Below are positions 50,201-62,559 of a DNA stretch of 64,000 nt, piece after piece. Numbering within the stretch: the first letter of the stretch is position 1; the number at the start of each line of letters is the position of its first letter. The notes beneath the pieces are model-generated. The model had not been told where the DNA came from. It was given only the letters and a program-made list of their open reading frames with translations, and did not search any database. The position numbers were made by a program, and so were the translations under genes. The stretch spans positions 9,769,390 through 9,833,389 of the forward strand of contig CM038911.1 of assembly GCA_021904315.1 (NCBI GenBank). The letters are read 5' to 3'. Source of the stretch: Sphagnum magellanicum. Lineage: Eukaryota; Streptophyta; Sphagnopsida; Sphagnales; Sphagnaceae.

Positions 50201-52075
50201 TATAGAAAAAGGCCTGCAAGAATGCCCCCACATCATGGGTGCTTCATGCCAAACAAGCGAAAAAAACGAAAACCCAAAGGCAATGGAAGAAAGAACTTAG
50301 AAAAAAGCCTGCAAGAATGCCCCCACATCATGGCTGATCAATGCCAAATGAGCAAAAACAAAGAACACCCAAAGGCAATGGAAGAAAGAACTTAGAAAAA
50401 GGCCTTCAAGAATGACCCCACACATGAGTGCTTAACACCAAATGAGCATAACCAAGACCACCCAAAGGCAATGGAAGAAAGAACTAATAGAAAAAATCTG
50501 CAAGAATGCCCCTACATCATGGACGCTTAATGCCAAACAAGCGAGAAAAAGACAACCCTAAGGCAATGGAAGAAAGAGCTAAAAGAAAAACCAGCAAGAA
50601 TGCCAAAAATAGCTGCAAACCCAAACTGCATGCTTGCTTGTTACACAAATTTTCCATAACCTTGAAGGCTTTTCTTTCTGCCATACCTGCATGGTGAATG
50701 GAAGCTCAGAAGTCAAGGTCTCCTTATCCAGAATGGTGAGAACATCTTGCAAGAGCTTAGCAGCTGACATTCGTTGCTGCCAAGGACTTGAACCCAGCAT
50801 CAAAATCTCTGCTCCTGCTCTGAGCAAACTGGTCCCGTAGATGCTCAGAATGTCAGCATTCACAGAAGCAAGCGACCGAATCAGGTGCATATGAGCAACA
50901 GTGCGCGTGGATTTCTCGTTAAGCGCTGCAATTGTGCGTTGGCAAATCTCATGGACCAAATCTGAAGAAGCCCGTTTCCAGTTATCTGTCTCCACCAAAG
51001 CTTGCAAGCAAGCTGCTGCCCCACCTGCCACCGGCTCCAACTTCCCTGCAGGAGCAGCCGCAGCAGAAATGGAAACCAGACTCATCAGCCTCCAAGCCTG
51101 CAGACAAGAAAAACTAAAGGAAAACAGTCAAAGAAATTTGCAAAAGCTTGCGGAATTGAGAAGAAATCTAGACCTGAGACGAGGTTTGCGAGGGGCTGAG
51201 AAAGCTCTCTGAGTATTTCTTCCGCATCTTCCGTCGACGTTGTGGAGTCGATTGTGTAACGAGACAAGGCCGCCGTCACTTTGGCGCATGTTTGGTGCAT
51301 CTGTGGAGAGCTTCCACTTGCCAAGAGTGAGCGGGCAAGAGCGTTAATCACTTGCGGGATATGTGGAACGACGTTCTTCCCATGCACACGGGCTACGTCT
51401 TCGTATAGAGAAATCGCGTATGTGCGTGCTGCTCCCGTCTCCCGCGACTCCGCGATCTGCAGAAAGAATTGTGTCCGTGTCTGCTTCAGTTTCTCGGAAT
51501 TCTGGTGGAATTGCAACAAGAATTGCAAACTACACAGCAGTTTCTTTTGTCATCTCCTTTTCTTCTTCTTCTTCATGAGCTGATCGGATTCGGACTTCTG
51601 TGCGCTCAGTTCGGAATTCTGGTGCAATGCAACAAGAATTGCAAACTGCGCTAGCAGTTTCTTTGGCCATCGTCATCTTCATCTTCTTCTGCTTGTCGTT
51701 GTTCTTGTTCTTCAAAGGTAATAGGATTCAGACTTGTGTGTGCGTCTTTTTTCTGTGGCTCTTTGCGAATTGTGTGCAAGAACGGACTGTGTACAATTGA
51801 GATCAGCAAGAAACAACAAGAGAGAGGAAGAGCGTAAGAACCTGATTGAGGAAGCGAGAGAGAGTAATGGCGTCGAGCTGCACCACAAGCTGTTTAAGAG
51901 AACACAGAGCGGTGTTCCGATTCTCCACATCCTTGTTATCAAGCTTCGCCAAGTCCTGTTTCACGGAGTGACTGGTGTAGCGCATCATGATCCCCCCCGC
52001 TGCTACTTCCTCCTCTCTCATTTCCCCTCCTCGCTCGCTCGATTGATCTTCCTTTCTCCTTGCTCCTCTTCCCAA
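47232..52075 (-). CDS. SINE1: ARM-repeat KASH protein, SINE1/SINE2-like, up to 1053 aa
   Basis: In Arabidopsis, SINE1 and SINE2 sit in the outer nuclear membrane, bind SUN proteins through a short tail ending in VPT, and have an N-terminal ARM region; SINE1 links the nucleus to actin. Exons in transcript order: 52075-51842, 51456-51174, 51045-50687, 49939-49489, 49206-48389 and 48248-47232, all GT-AG with matching phases. The N-terminal part follows SINE1: VKQDLAKLDNKDVENRN, YAISLYEDVARVHG, then LVETDNWKRASSDLVHEICQ and SAVTEALNTARLLACGD. A long Ser/Pro-rich, probably disordered region (about 300-1000) follows, then a basic stretch (RFIKKNWTKVRWYGE), one membrane segment and the lumenal tail STPRDLSLVPT. 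The protein is much longer than Arabidopsis SINE1 (about 570 residues), mostly in the middle. The start could instead be 51988 or 51985, which would remove a 29-30-residue charged leader. The end of exon 5 may be 48395 instead of 48389. Confidence 0.9.
49936..50605. repeat. tandem repeat, ~95-bp unit, ~7 copies, in intron 3 of the SINE gene
   Basis: The unit, on the plus strand, holds TGCATCATGGATGCTTAATG, CCAAACAAGC, ACCCAAAGGCAATGGAAGAA and CCTGCAAGAATGCC. Anchors fall at about 49941, 50036, 50131, 50229, 50324, 50421 and 50513, so most periods are 92-98. The array fills nearly the whole intron 49940-50686. Its first copy touches the 3' splice site of exon 4: on the minus strand the acceptor context CATCCATGATGCAG is part of the repeat unit. 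Long plus-strand frames across it (for example 49879-50148) are products of the repetition. Confidence 0.93.
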
Positions 52076-52740
52076 ATTTTGCTCCTTGCTTGTGGTTCAA
52101 GCAAACAAATTCCGGCGATCACAGCACAATCCAATCCGACATGATCTCAAACCACCGAAGAACAAAAAAAAACCGATGCTCAAAACGAAATTCTTAATAC
52201 TGTCAGCCAGCCAGCCGACGACTCGAAGAAGAGCAATGGCGTGAATAGCCTGCTGCCTAACCAAAACTCCAATCCGTTGCAAAAATCCCGGAAAGGGGGG
52301 AAAAAGAAGAAGAAGAAGAAGAAGAAGAAAAACAGCCAAAGAATTCAACCAAAAACAAACGAGAAGGCGACGACGCAAAGATCGAGGACGAGCAAAGACG
52401 GAATCCAGAAAGTCCGAAATGCTGGCCACCGCCGGCTTGGATAAGAGAATGAAAAGAGCAGCAGCTGGTTGCTCACACAGCCAGAGCATCAAAGTTTTAG
52501 AAATAAAAAATAGCAGCACAGCAGCAGCAGTAGTAGCAGGAACGACTGTGCAAGAACATTACACAAACACGAAGATTTTTCAAGTGTTGAGAGAAAATAG
52601 AACAGAATTGCAACGCGACCACCTTCGATTGTCGCGAGAGAGGAGAAAACGAGACAAGAGAGACAGACAGACAGACGAGCCAGACGAGAGAGAAAGCGAA
52701 GAGAGAGAGAGACCAAGCGAGAGACGGCAACTCTGAACCA
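52076..52740 (-). promoter_or_regulatory. leader and promoter region of the SINE gene
   Basis: This GC-richer region lies upstream of the KASH-protein gene. In the transcript strand it holds a (CTT)n tract at about 52305-52331 and CT/CTGT-rich tracts at about 52655-52725 (GAGAGAGA and GACAGACAGACA on the plus strand). Such pyrimidine tracts are common near plant transcription starts. No TATA box is evident. Frames read through these tracts (for example 52097-52519) are not proposed as genes. Confidence 0.5.
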
Positions 52741-55700
52741 TGCGTCGCGCGCCTCAAACTGCACGGTATTTCAAACTCTTTTTGCTCCCGAGGCTGGAAA
52801 GAAGGAAGGCAGGGGGAAAAGAAAAAGAAGGAAGGAGGGGGAAAGTTTTGGGGTAGGTGGAGGGTGGGTCCGTAAAAGACAATTTACTGCAATGTAAATT
52901 GCATTAAGATGTACTAGTAAGAAAGTTTTACCATCCCACTGGCTCTAATTTCCCTTCCCATTTTTTTCATCCTCTTTTTATCATCTTGACTGTAGGTACC
53001 TATTTTCCTTCCCAATTGTTTTCATCCTTTTTTACCATCTTGGACTCTTTTTTTTCTTTTTTTTTCTTTTTTTAATATATATTTTTAATTTAATCATTTA
53101 AATTTATTTTTCTGAAGTAAGAATAGGTGACAAGCATCCCCAGATGTATTTAATATTTATTGGTGAATTTTTTTAGAAAATTTTCCAAAGATATCTCCAA
53201 AGTGCATAAAAAAGTGATGGAAATTTTTTGGGGCAAAAATCAAATTGTCCCTCATTTTTTGACTTATTTTTTTTGGTTTAAAAAAATTAGGCATCTATGA
53301 CAAAATATTCTAGTATTGTTCTTATATTGTCACCACGGTGCAGAAACTCATCCTTTTTGCCATCTTTGGCTCTATTTTCATCCTTGTCACCTCTATTAGT
53401 TTGATGATAAATACACGATATTGTCAATGCCTAGATGGATCGAGTAATAAAAAAGCCAAATGGTCATATTGTTTGATCTTGTGTTACAATGAAATTTGGT
53501 AGTAGTTCAAGACCATTTGCTAATTTACCAATTTGATCTCAAATCACACCTCCCAAAAAAAAAGAGCTTCAACCTAAAAAGCCAACAAACCCTTCAATTA
53601 TGTTGATTAAGAAAATCCTTCTATTTTCCTAAAAATGAAATAAGAAAAAAAAAATTCAACAAATGATAATATGTACAATTATCAATTTGTAAAAATTACC
53701 AATCCATGAATGAATATTTGATCCTAAAAACTTGAATATCATAATTGCACTACTTTGGACTATTTTCCACCAATAACATGTGTAAGTGCTAAACACTTGG
53801 ATATTAAACCTAAATGGGATCCATCTTGGGTTTAGTAGGGTTTTAGTGTATGACCCTAAACCCTAAAATCATCCAACTCATCCAACTCATCCAACTCGTG
53901 AGGAGATGGCCACTTGAAGTGATTGGAGATGATGGGATTATGTGACCCAGCCACCCACCATTGCAACACATGTGGAAGGTCACTACCCCAAAGCATGTAG
54001 GTACATTTTGTGGATTGGTTAGTAGATAGATAGCTCTACTATTTATGGCAAAGAAGTGGTCTTTAAAGTATAGAAACCAAATCTGACTAGTTCATCAATG
54101 CTAAGCCAAAAACAAAAGGGTTTTGAAAGACCCAGTCTTCAAAGTGGGCATAAAAACAAAAGTGTACTAATTTATGGTGGTGCTCCTCCTTATTACCTAC
54201 CTAAGTTGTTAGGTTTCTCCCCCCCCCCCCCCAAAGAGGTCCAAAGCCTCCTTCCTAACTAAGGGTGTATTTGAACTACCCATCAAACATCATAATTGGT
54301 TACCAAGGTGAAACCAAAGAATAACTCAGATGAGGCTTCTTCTAGACTAAACCTCCTTTCAAGAGGTCCTCCCCTTTCCTTATTTGATATGCTTCCTCAT
54401 GACGACTCGAGGGGATTTGGGAACTTGATGGGGTTTGGGAACTTGATGTTCCCCTTGTGGTTTGCCCTCTTAGGTGGTTCTTTTGTCTTCTTGGACATGA
54501 GTCCTTCCTTTTTGTTCCTTGTATTCCCCCCCCCTTTTTTGGGTGCTTTGTGTTTATATTTGATTGGGTGGGTTTCATCATTAGAGTCATAGACTCTTCA
54601 GCAGTAGTTAAGGTAAGGTAGGAGCACTATAAATCCTTAAAATAAGCAATGTGATTAAAATAGAGCTTGGCTTGTCATGCACTTAAGGGGAGACACACCA
54701 GAAACGTCAGAATAATAATAATAATAAGCATAAAATAAAATAAATCAGACTTTTTCAAAGAAAATTACCCTAATTAAAATCCCCTAAAATACCACCCACA
54801 GGATTAAAAACTCAACCCAAGTTTAAACTGATTTTTTTTTGCCAATTAGTTATAAATTTATTAAAAAAAATTGTGATCTAAGGGTATCCTACAATTGTTT
54901 AATAGGCTCCTTTGTGAATGGTGGGTGTAAACATCTCAAAGTTTTCCAAAGAGAAGAGAGCCTTTAATATGATCAAAACACAGGATCCTAACATGTGCCC
55001 AAAATAATCAACATTGGAATGGGCTGGATTTTGAAATGGGTTGGACTTTAAACCACTTTTTTAATAACTTTTAAACCCAGAGCTTCTTAGTTTTCCTTGA
55101 AAGACAAGTTTTCCTTGAGCCCCTCCACCCAAGCTTTACCCTACCGGGCTTGCCTTGCAAGTGAGGTCTTATCTCACAAAATCTGCTCGTCATGGCCCAT
55201 TCTCTAGTATGAAGATGCCTCACAAGGTTAGGAGGACGATTACACTTTGTAACATACGTGCAAATAAACAAACCTAACTGAAAAATTAGGTCAGGTTTTT
55301 AATGTACCTATTCACCAAAGTCCTAGATTGCACTAGCATCATTGCATAAGCAACAATGGAAATTTTGGGTACATAACTTAAGCATAACAAAAAGATCCAA
55401 ACCAAAACCAATTGGCAAACCTGAATTTTATGTTTAATTAAGATGCAAATAATAGCATGTTCAAATAATTATTTGAATTTATTTGTAGATATAATTTCTA
55501 AGGATTTAATCTAGGTGGAGTTGCCTAAACAATAGGGCTAAATAAATAACCATCCTTGTTGCTAGGCTATTTCATTGGATGGTGGAATGTATTTTCTATT
55601 TAGGGGTTTGGTAGATTATCCAGATTTCCTTTAAGTGGACCGTTGGGGCCATCCAGTCACGACTTGGTCTCAAGAGGTGTGTCTTATAGGCTAATCTTGG

Positions 55701-58302
55701 CATATCAAATGTGGGCCTCTTGTACTACCACCACATCCCAAACAAAATATTTCCTTATATTTAGCCTTTGACTATATACGAACACACAAGTTGTTACCTC
55801 TTATGTCCTTAGGATGCTTGAATCTCATTTTTCTTTGGACTAGGTAACGAGGGTGAGGCGAGCATGTACGTTACCTAAAATAGTTGAGCACATGAGCATC
55901 AACACTATTCACAGTAATTAGCTCTAGCACACTCTACTTGATTAGTGGACATAATCAATTGTACAGGAGTGTTCAAGCTTACAGGTTATGGACCATAGAA
56001 GAATGTGAGTTATGAAGTTCAACCAACCAAGTGACCAGGAATGTGTGCAAAGAGGAATTAGAGAGGTACGAAAATGTTAGAAGATAGCAAGATAAATTAT
56101 ATAATAATTCGGGAGCTATCATTCAATGGTGTGTTGTATTCACCAAGAGGAAGGCTACACTTGCTTATTGGACAACATCATGATCATGATTCGTGGACTC
56201 CCCTGAAAAATTCAAAGATTATTTAAACATGTACCAACCTAGTTAGCTTATTATTTTGGATGAGCTTTGGCTTCTTCATCGGTTCTCAGGCATTGTAATA
56301 TCACCATTACTCTTTTTCAATCGTTGGTTAATACCATAGTCAACAAACATTGATCATATTATTAGATTAACTTCATTACATTGAAAATTGGATGGTACAA
56401 AAACCATTCAATTTACACCTTCCACATTGCACAACCATTTGAATATAAAAATTCATTCCCAAAGCCTTGTGATGCATAATTATATTAAAACCTAATCAAT
56501 GGATGACGAGAACTAAATTATATTTTCCCCTTCATCTGAGAAAAAGACGCCTTCCAACCAACCCAAAACAGGTGTATTCATCATCCATTGAGACTTCCAA
56601 GTGTGTTTCACAAAACGTTATAATTTAGAAGATTTCAATAGGCATATATATATATACGAATATTGTTTATTTATTTATTTATTCAATTTTTGGATAAATA
56701 TAATCCATTTTGTGGTATTAACATCAAGCATGGATTGAGGATTGTGAGGCCTAAACCAACCATTATGGGTACATAATGCTCATCAAGTTGCATTAATGTT
56801 CCATAGGTCAACAAGGTATTAAAATTTACATCCATTAAGGCTACTAGAGCTTTAATGTCATCAAAATAACTTTCTTGAGCCCTTGCCCCATTTGTGTTAC
56901 AAGGGTCATGAGGTTAATTGTTCACATGATTTTGGATTGTAAATATTTTAGGTTCTATGCTTTATTGGTCATTGGATTCTACAAGATGGGATAACCCAAT
57001 GACTTTCTAATGTACCTTTTGAAATTTCTTCAAGTAGCTTCTTCACATTTTGTTTGAGGAAAATCAGCCGAGTGACAAAAGCAAAGCTTTAAACACTTTT
57101 CTTTAGCCAGAAAAAGGGCCAAAACAATTTGTGAAATTAAACAAATCACATAGTTCCCTCTTGTATAGAGGTTGTAAATCAATGGAAAACCCGATGTCAA
57201 TTTGCCTAAGAACTTTTCCCAAGATGTTCATTCATACATCTAAAAAGCAAGCCATATTCATAATTTCTCTAGGGTTTGCAAAGCAAGTTGTGGCTTGTTC
57301 AAAGTTATCAATTAGCAAATTTGCTAGGTCACAAGTGTGAGCTTGATAAAGGTGACATGCACTTGTGTAAGCTCCAATCCATTCTCTAGTGAGAGAGGCT
57401 ATCACCCCATCCAGTAGTATTGAGAGTTTATAACCATTAACACCCTCACTAGAGAACCTCACCCTATACATAAGTTCCCATTCTTACATGGCTTTACCCT
57501 TGGGTTAAACTGCCACTAGGCAGCTTAATATATGATATAAAATTGAGGAATTTGATGTCCAATGAGGGAGAGACACATCAGCAAGACAACCCTTACAGCT
57601 GGGGTTATGAGTTAGGTTCCAACCCTGGTATACCTACCCATGTGAGCTAAATTAGGGTAAATGTTTACCCTTCACAAATTGCTTTGAAGAGAGCAAAGGA
57701 GTGAACAAGTGAGCAACAATGGAGAGAGAGACAGACTCCCAAAAGAGATACCTAAATTCCTTGGGGGACCCAAAAGACCAAGTTGGCAATGGGTTGCTCC
57801 CCCAGGTTGTGATTCCTTTTGACTTGTTGGTAAATGGGGTTGTTTAGAAGAGAACCATAGAGGAAAAGCAAATGCCAAAAGTGAGCAAAATCCATGTGTG
57901 GATGTCAGGCATGAAGAAGAAGCCAAAACTAGATTCCCTTTTATTACCAAAAAGAATTTGAACAAGCCCTCCCATTAATACCCAATTTTTTTTTTTATTA
58001 ATTTTTTTTATTATTTTATTTTACTTTACTTTACTTTATTTATTTATTTATTCATTTTAAATCACACATGGAGACAAAAAGCTGCCCAAAAGCATTTGGA
58101 GAATTTTTCCAAGTATGTATTAGGGGCATCTTAGGGTCATGCTGGTCCCTCCTCTTCATCTAACACTAAGGATTCTAAATCCCTCCCCCCCCCCCCTTTC
58201 ATGTCCCCCCTGCCATGAGAAATCTCTGTCTTTCTCTTACTCATGTGGGGTTCCAAAAAAGAAGCATATATAAACCTTCTTAATTTTGGTGCATGCAATT
58301 TG
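52741..58302. other. AT-rich intergenic DNA, no gene seen
   Basis: No reading frame here could be assigned. Notable pieces are C-runs at 54219-54232 and 58185-58196, a triple CATCCAACT repeat at about 53874-53897, a (TTTA)n stretch near 56665-56683, and (TTTAC)n/(TTTA)n at about 58015-58050. A minus-strand frame at 57232-57471 (80 codons, ending in a CFANPREIMNMACFLDV stretch) could be a transposon fragment but is not recognised. Confidence 0.5.
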
Positions 58303-58626
58303 TTGGCTTTGTGTACCAAGGCAAGGATATAGTGTTCAGATTCATTGTGGAGTATTGTAGCTTAAGGGATTTTGGCCCTTATGTAATAAATAATAGGTCT
58401 ATTTTTATATGAGGATTTTTGAAAGATTATATTTTGGCTTGTGTTGAAACTTGAGATTAGTTATTATAGAGTTATAATATCTTGAAGGATTTTGGTTTCT
58501 TTTAGAGGGTTTTTTGGAGATTATATTTTTGCATGGTGAAAATATTTGAGTTTTTATAATTCTTCTTTTTGCCTTAAGATACTTTTTCATGTAAATGGCA
58601 AGGCCACAATGTGACACACCCCTTGT
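58303..58626. repeat. dispersed ~290-bp repeat, copy 4
   Basis: This is the fourth copy of the family at 1-290. It shares the TACCAAGGCAAGGATAT lead-in with copy 2 and the CATATATAAACCTTC box (about 58265) with copy 3. The right end is GTGACACACCCCTTGTT, followed after about 45 bases by a 19-base C-run at 58671-58689. Confidence 0.85.
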
Positions 58627-59124
58627 TACAATTGTGATGTCAAAGTAGGCACAATCGCACACACTATTCTCCCCCCCCCCCCCCCCCCCAACCCTCAAAC
58701 ATGAGAGTTGGGCGGTTATAAAGGTTCAATCACACTTGGTGTTAGGGACTTTAGTGTTGAGTCCCTTAACACCATAAGAGTCATTTAAGACTTAAACTTT
58801 ACTTATTGTGAAGATTTTATTGTTAAACTAACATTCGGTTAACATTAAGCTATCGCCCATTTAACATTGAATGCCACCTAGGATGCCACCTAGATTTTCA
58901 TTCAACATTGATTTAACATCAAGTGTGAACACACCATGAGAAGTGGCAAACTGGTCAGTTCTTTGTCATGTTTTGTTTTGTGGAAAAGATCGGTTCTTTG
59001 AGGCTTTTTTTGAAAAACCAAAACTAATAGAGTTCTCCATATAAAGTAAGAAAAACACAGCACTAGAACCCTGAGTTTGGTCATACACAGGGTGAGATTC
59101 AAAAAAAAGCCTGCAAAAGAGGGA

Positions 59125-59480
59125 CCAGAGTGAACCAGCACCCACCAGTGCACCATCCATTGGATGCCTGTTATGACTCAGTTGTGGATGATCCTCCACT
59201 GAGTTACTACCCAGTTTCATCCTGGTAACCCATTCTGTAAGAAGTAGGTCTAACATATAGACAGTTAGGTAACAAAATAGGGGACTAATAGGTAAGTAGA
59301 TAGTTTAAATGTAGTAGGTAGGGGCTGTTATTTACTATCTACCTGGTTGGTAGGTAGTAAATAAAGCAACTGAGCTAACCACCATGGTTAGCTAGGGAAC
59401 TGGAACCCAACAGAAAACTGTTTCCAGATCACATATCATCCATCCTTGATGGTGCACTGGTGGGTGCTGGTTCACTGTGG
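59125..59480. repeat. fold-back sequence: 33-base inverted arms 290 bases apart
   Basis: The arm 59125-59157 (CCAGAGTGAACCAGCACCCA and on to CACCATC) is the reverse complement of 59448-59480 with one mismatch. The flanks add weaker pairing. The interval contains TAGGTAGTAAATA-rich words and related phrases (AGTTTCATCCTGGTAAC at about 59213, AGTTTCATCCTGTC at about 59537). It may be a fold-back transposable element or part of a rearranged one. Confidence 0.8.
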
Positions 59481-62400
59481 CCCAGAAAAGTACGGGGGAT
59501 GAAACCCACAAAACCATCAATTTTGGTGGTAAACTGAGTTTCATCCTGTCTTTCCTTTTTCCTGAGCGCCTCGACTGCTGCTGCTACACATATTTTCACT
59601 GCTCCTAACTGTCCAACTACTGGAATTGGTCTGGAACCTTGTGCATTAAATGCTCAGTATCAGCATTTCATTGTGATATTTATTAAAATGTCTTTACTTT
59701 GCGGATACCACTGAAAGAGGGGATAGAGGGTGGAAGGAGGCCCAAAGAGAGGGTGAAGACAGGGTTACTTTAGGGATAACTCTAATGATTCTCTGATATC
59801 TCGAAAGTTTCCAAAAATCAGAAATTGAGGTTCTTCAACTTTCCTAATGTTTTTTAAAAACTGGAATTGGAGGTTATTAAAACAAGTTAGATAACCACCC
59901 AACACCTGTCAACACCTTGTGCCACATTGAAAAGTTAGGAAATGAGGAAACATGATTTCAAAGCACGCCAAGGTGGATGTAAGCCTACCAAAGTTCATTC
60001 TCAACTCTCATTCTTATAAAAATATTAGTTTAGGGTTTCATCCTGAACTACATCTTACCTAATTTAGACATTGATCTCAATCTTTGCATAGGTTAAACTA
60101 TGGTTTGCATAGCTCAAATCTCTTTCCAATTGAATGATTTTTGGCTTAATGGAAAGAATTCCAAAAATAACTCATTATGACCTAACAAAGAGTTTGGTTG
60201 GTATCCAACATCATAACCAATGATTTCTTTGTGATGAATTTTGTACACTATTGTCACATCCAAAGCACAATCTTTCTTATATTTAAATTACAATCACACG
60301 CACACAACTTGCCTTTTATTAATGTGGCCTTCATGTCATTGGCCCAAGTGTGAATTCATTACCCAATCAATTTCTCCTTCCAAACCAGTTTTTGAGATTT
60401 AGTTGAATTTCATTGAATTTTATAATTTTTTGTTAAATTTCCAATGACAAAATTGCCTTTTTATTCGATATCTCTCACTAAAGGTCTGAAAATTATGAAA
60501 TCAACTCCAGAAATTCACTTGTCCAAGGCTTTCCAACAATACCAAAAGTTTGGTGATACCATGGAAACTCAAATCCAAAGGTGAAATCTTTCAAGCCAAT
60601 GTTACCCTCTCAAACATGATTAAAACTTGGTTCAAAAGAATATGAAGATTAGGTTAACAATTTAGATAATGTGCCAACCACAATTAGATCAAAATGTAAA
60701 TTCAATATGGTATTGTTGTGTAGAAAATTAGCTTCCTCAAGCAACATGAAAGTAAGGAACCATAATATTGAACCAAAGGTTCATACTAAAACACATATAT
60801 GTAGGAAATACAATAACCTAACTAACTAACTAACCTCTAACAATAATATTAATGAATGAATAAATAACTATAACCTAGATGAATGAAAGAGAAACCATGT
60901 GTCATCATGGTTGAAAGTAAAGAACCATTGAAGGCAGGTCATGACCCCATATTACTAATATCATGTTAAATCCCATGGTTGTATTATTGAACTTTTGACA
61001 CCAAGTTGCCAGCTATAGCAAGTTGATGATCTCATCATTAGGGTTGATTGTTGATGTTGTTCAATAACAAGCTTACTAACATTCATCAACACCCTCACCT
61101 TGAAGGTATGTATTCGTGTGTGATTCAATGCCTACAAGTGAATCAAGTGGAAGAACACAAGGGTTTGCACGGTTGTAATAAAAAACTTGTTTTGAATAGG
61201 TGGTGGGGAGGTCTAAACATAATCAAATCACATCTTCTTGAACAATAGTCCTAACATCCTCCATTTTTTGCTAATGAAGTTATGTCGGTCATCATCATTT
61301 AAATGGTGGGGTGTGTTCACAAACATAGCCAAGGTGTAAGATGGGACACAAAGCTCTTGTAAGCATCATGAGATAAGCTCATGAAACTATTCAATTTGTT
61401 GTTGTTGAAGTCTTATTTGTAGTTAAGAATAAATGCATATTTGAACATCTATGTTTAATCCAAATATTATTGGTTAGAAGTCTACAAGTCATGCATCGTT
61501 TTCTTGAATTACTTTTGCCAATGCCCATAGCTTATGTTGGGTGCATTCACAATTGGGGTACCACAACAAGAACCATGACATTCTTTTGTTTTTTGCCTTA
61601 AATCCTAAAATAAGGATTCAGCAAAATGAATGTCTGAAATGTTAAACAATGAAGTATGGATATATATGTTTAGGCTTTCAACCAAAAGTTTTATAATGAA
61701 TGATTTAAATTAACTGAACAAATTTTGAACGTTATGTTGAAGTATAAAACAAAATGGATTGTAGGATTACATGACATTTTCAAAAATGACATACTTTCAT
61801 TTGGAGTGCCAAAACCCTATTAAAACATCAAACAATGTCTTCTTTTTGCACCCATGTCTCTTATACTTTTTTTCAAACCTTTGGAATGTAATTTTGTAAT
61901 TAAAAAATTAATTTGATTATCCTTATTAACACAACATTCATTATGAAAAAATCATGTCCTTTGCAACTAGTCTATCTAATTGTAATCTAATTTTATTGAA
62001 CATTTTCTAATTGCATCACAACTTGCAATGCACATAGTTTTCTCATAATGATTATTTATGAAAAAAATCAAAGATTCTAACATGAATTCCACAAGATTTG
62101 GTGATTTATCATACTAAAAATTTATGCCATCATATAGAATACAGTTTATTTTATTTATGGTTAAAATATGGAACAATTTGAACAAATATTGTTAATCCTA
62201 TTGAATCCTTTTTTTATAATCATGCACAATGGGGACATGGTTCCTAAGCCATCTTTCAAAACACTTAAAGACATGTTTTAATTATTCAAATCATAAAAAA
62301 TCACCACCATTTTAATCAAGAAGTATGTGAGTATCTAATGAAAATTTATTTTGCAAATGTAATGGTCATTCAAAGTAGTGTTTTGAGAGTAATTTTGGGG

Positions 62401-62559
62401 CGAAACATTCCTTGTATACCCCAACCTTGAATGGACCCTATTTTGTAATAAAGTTGAGGTAACTTGGCTTGTTCATATCCTTTCAAATTTCAAAACACAT
62501 GAGATGAGAAGTCAACACAAAAAGTTGTGATGTCATTACATGTCCTTGGTTAAATATGT
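59481..62559. other. AT-rich intergenic DNA, possibly copia LTR and flank
   Basis: No gene is recognised. The segment directly left of the copia remnant should hold the 3' LTR of that element if it survives, but no LTR pair can be defined because the other end lies outside the window. A TATAGCAAGTTGATGATCTCATCA phrase near 61014 and TAACTAACTAACTAACC at about 60818 are unexplained. Confidence 0.4.

Noticed and set aside
49879-50395. Overlapping plus-strand frames with repeated MPLHHG-like words
   Set aside because: They are translations of the 95-base intronic tandem repeat. The unit is not a multiple of three, so the frame changes from copy to copy.
52097-52764. Open frames on both strands in the GA/CT-rich region upstream of the SINE gene
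   Set aside because: The proteins are Ser/Leu/Arg or Glu/Arg repeats produced by simple-sequence tracts typical of a plant leader and promoter.
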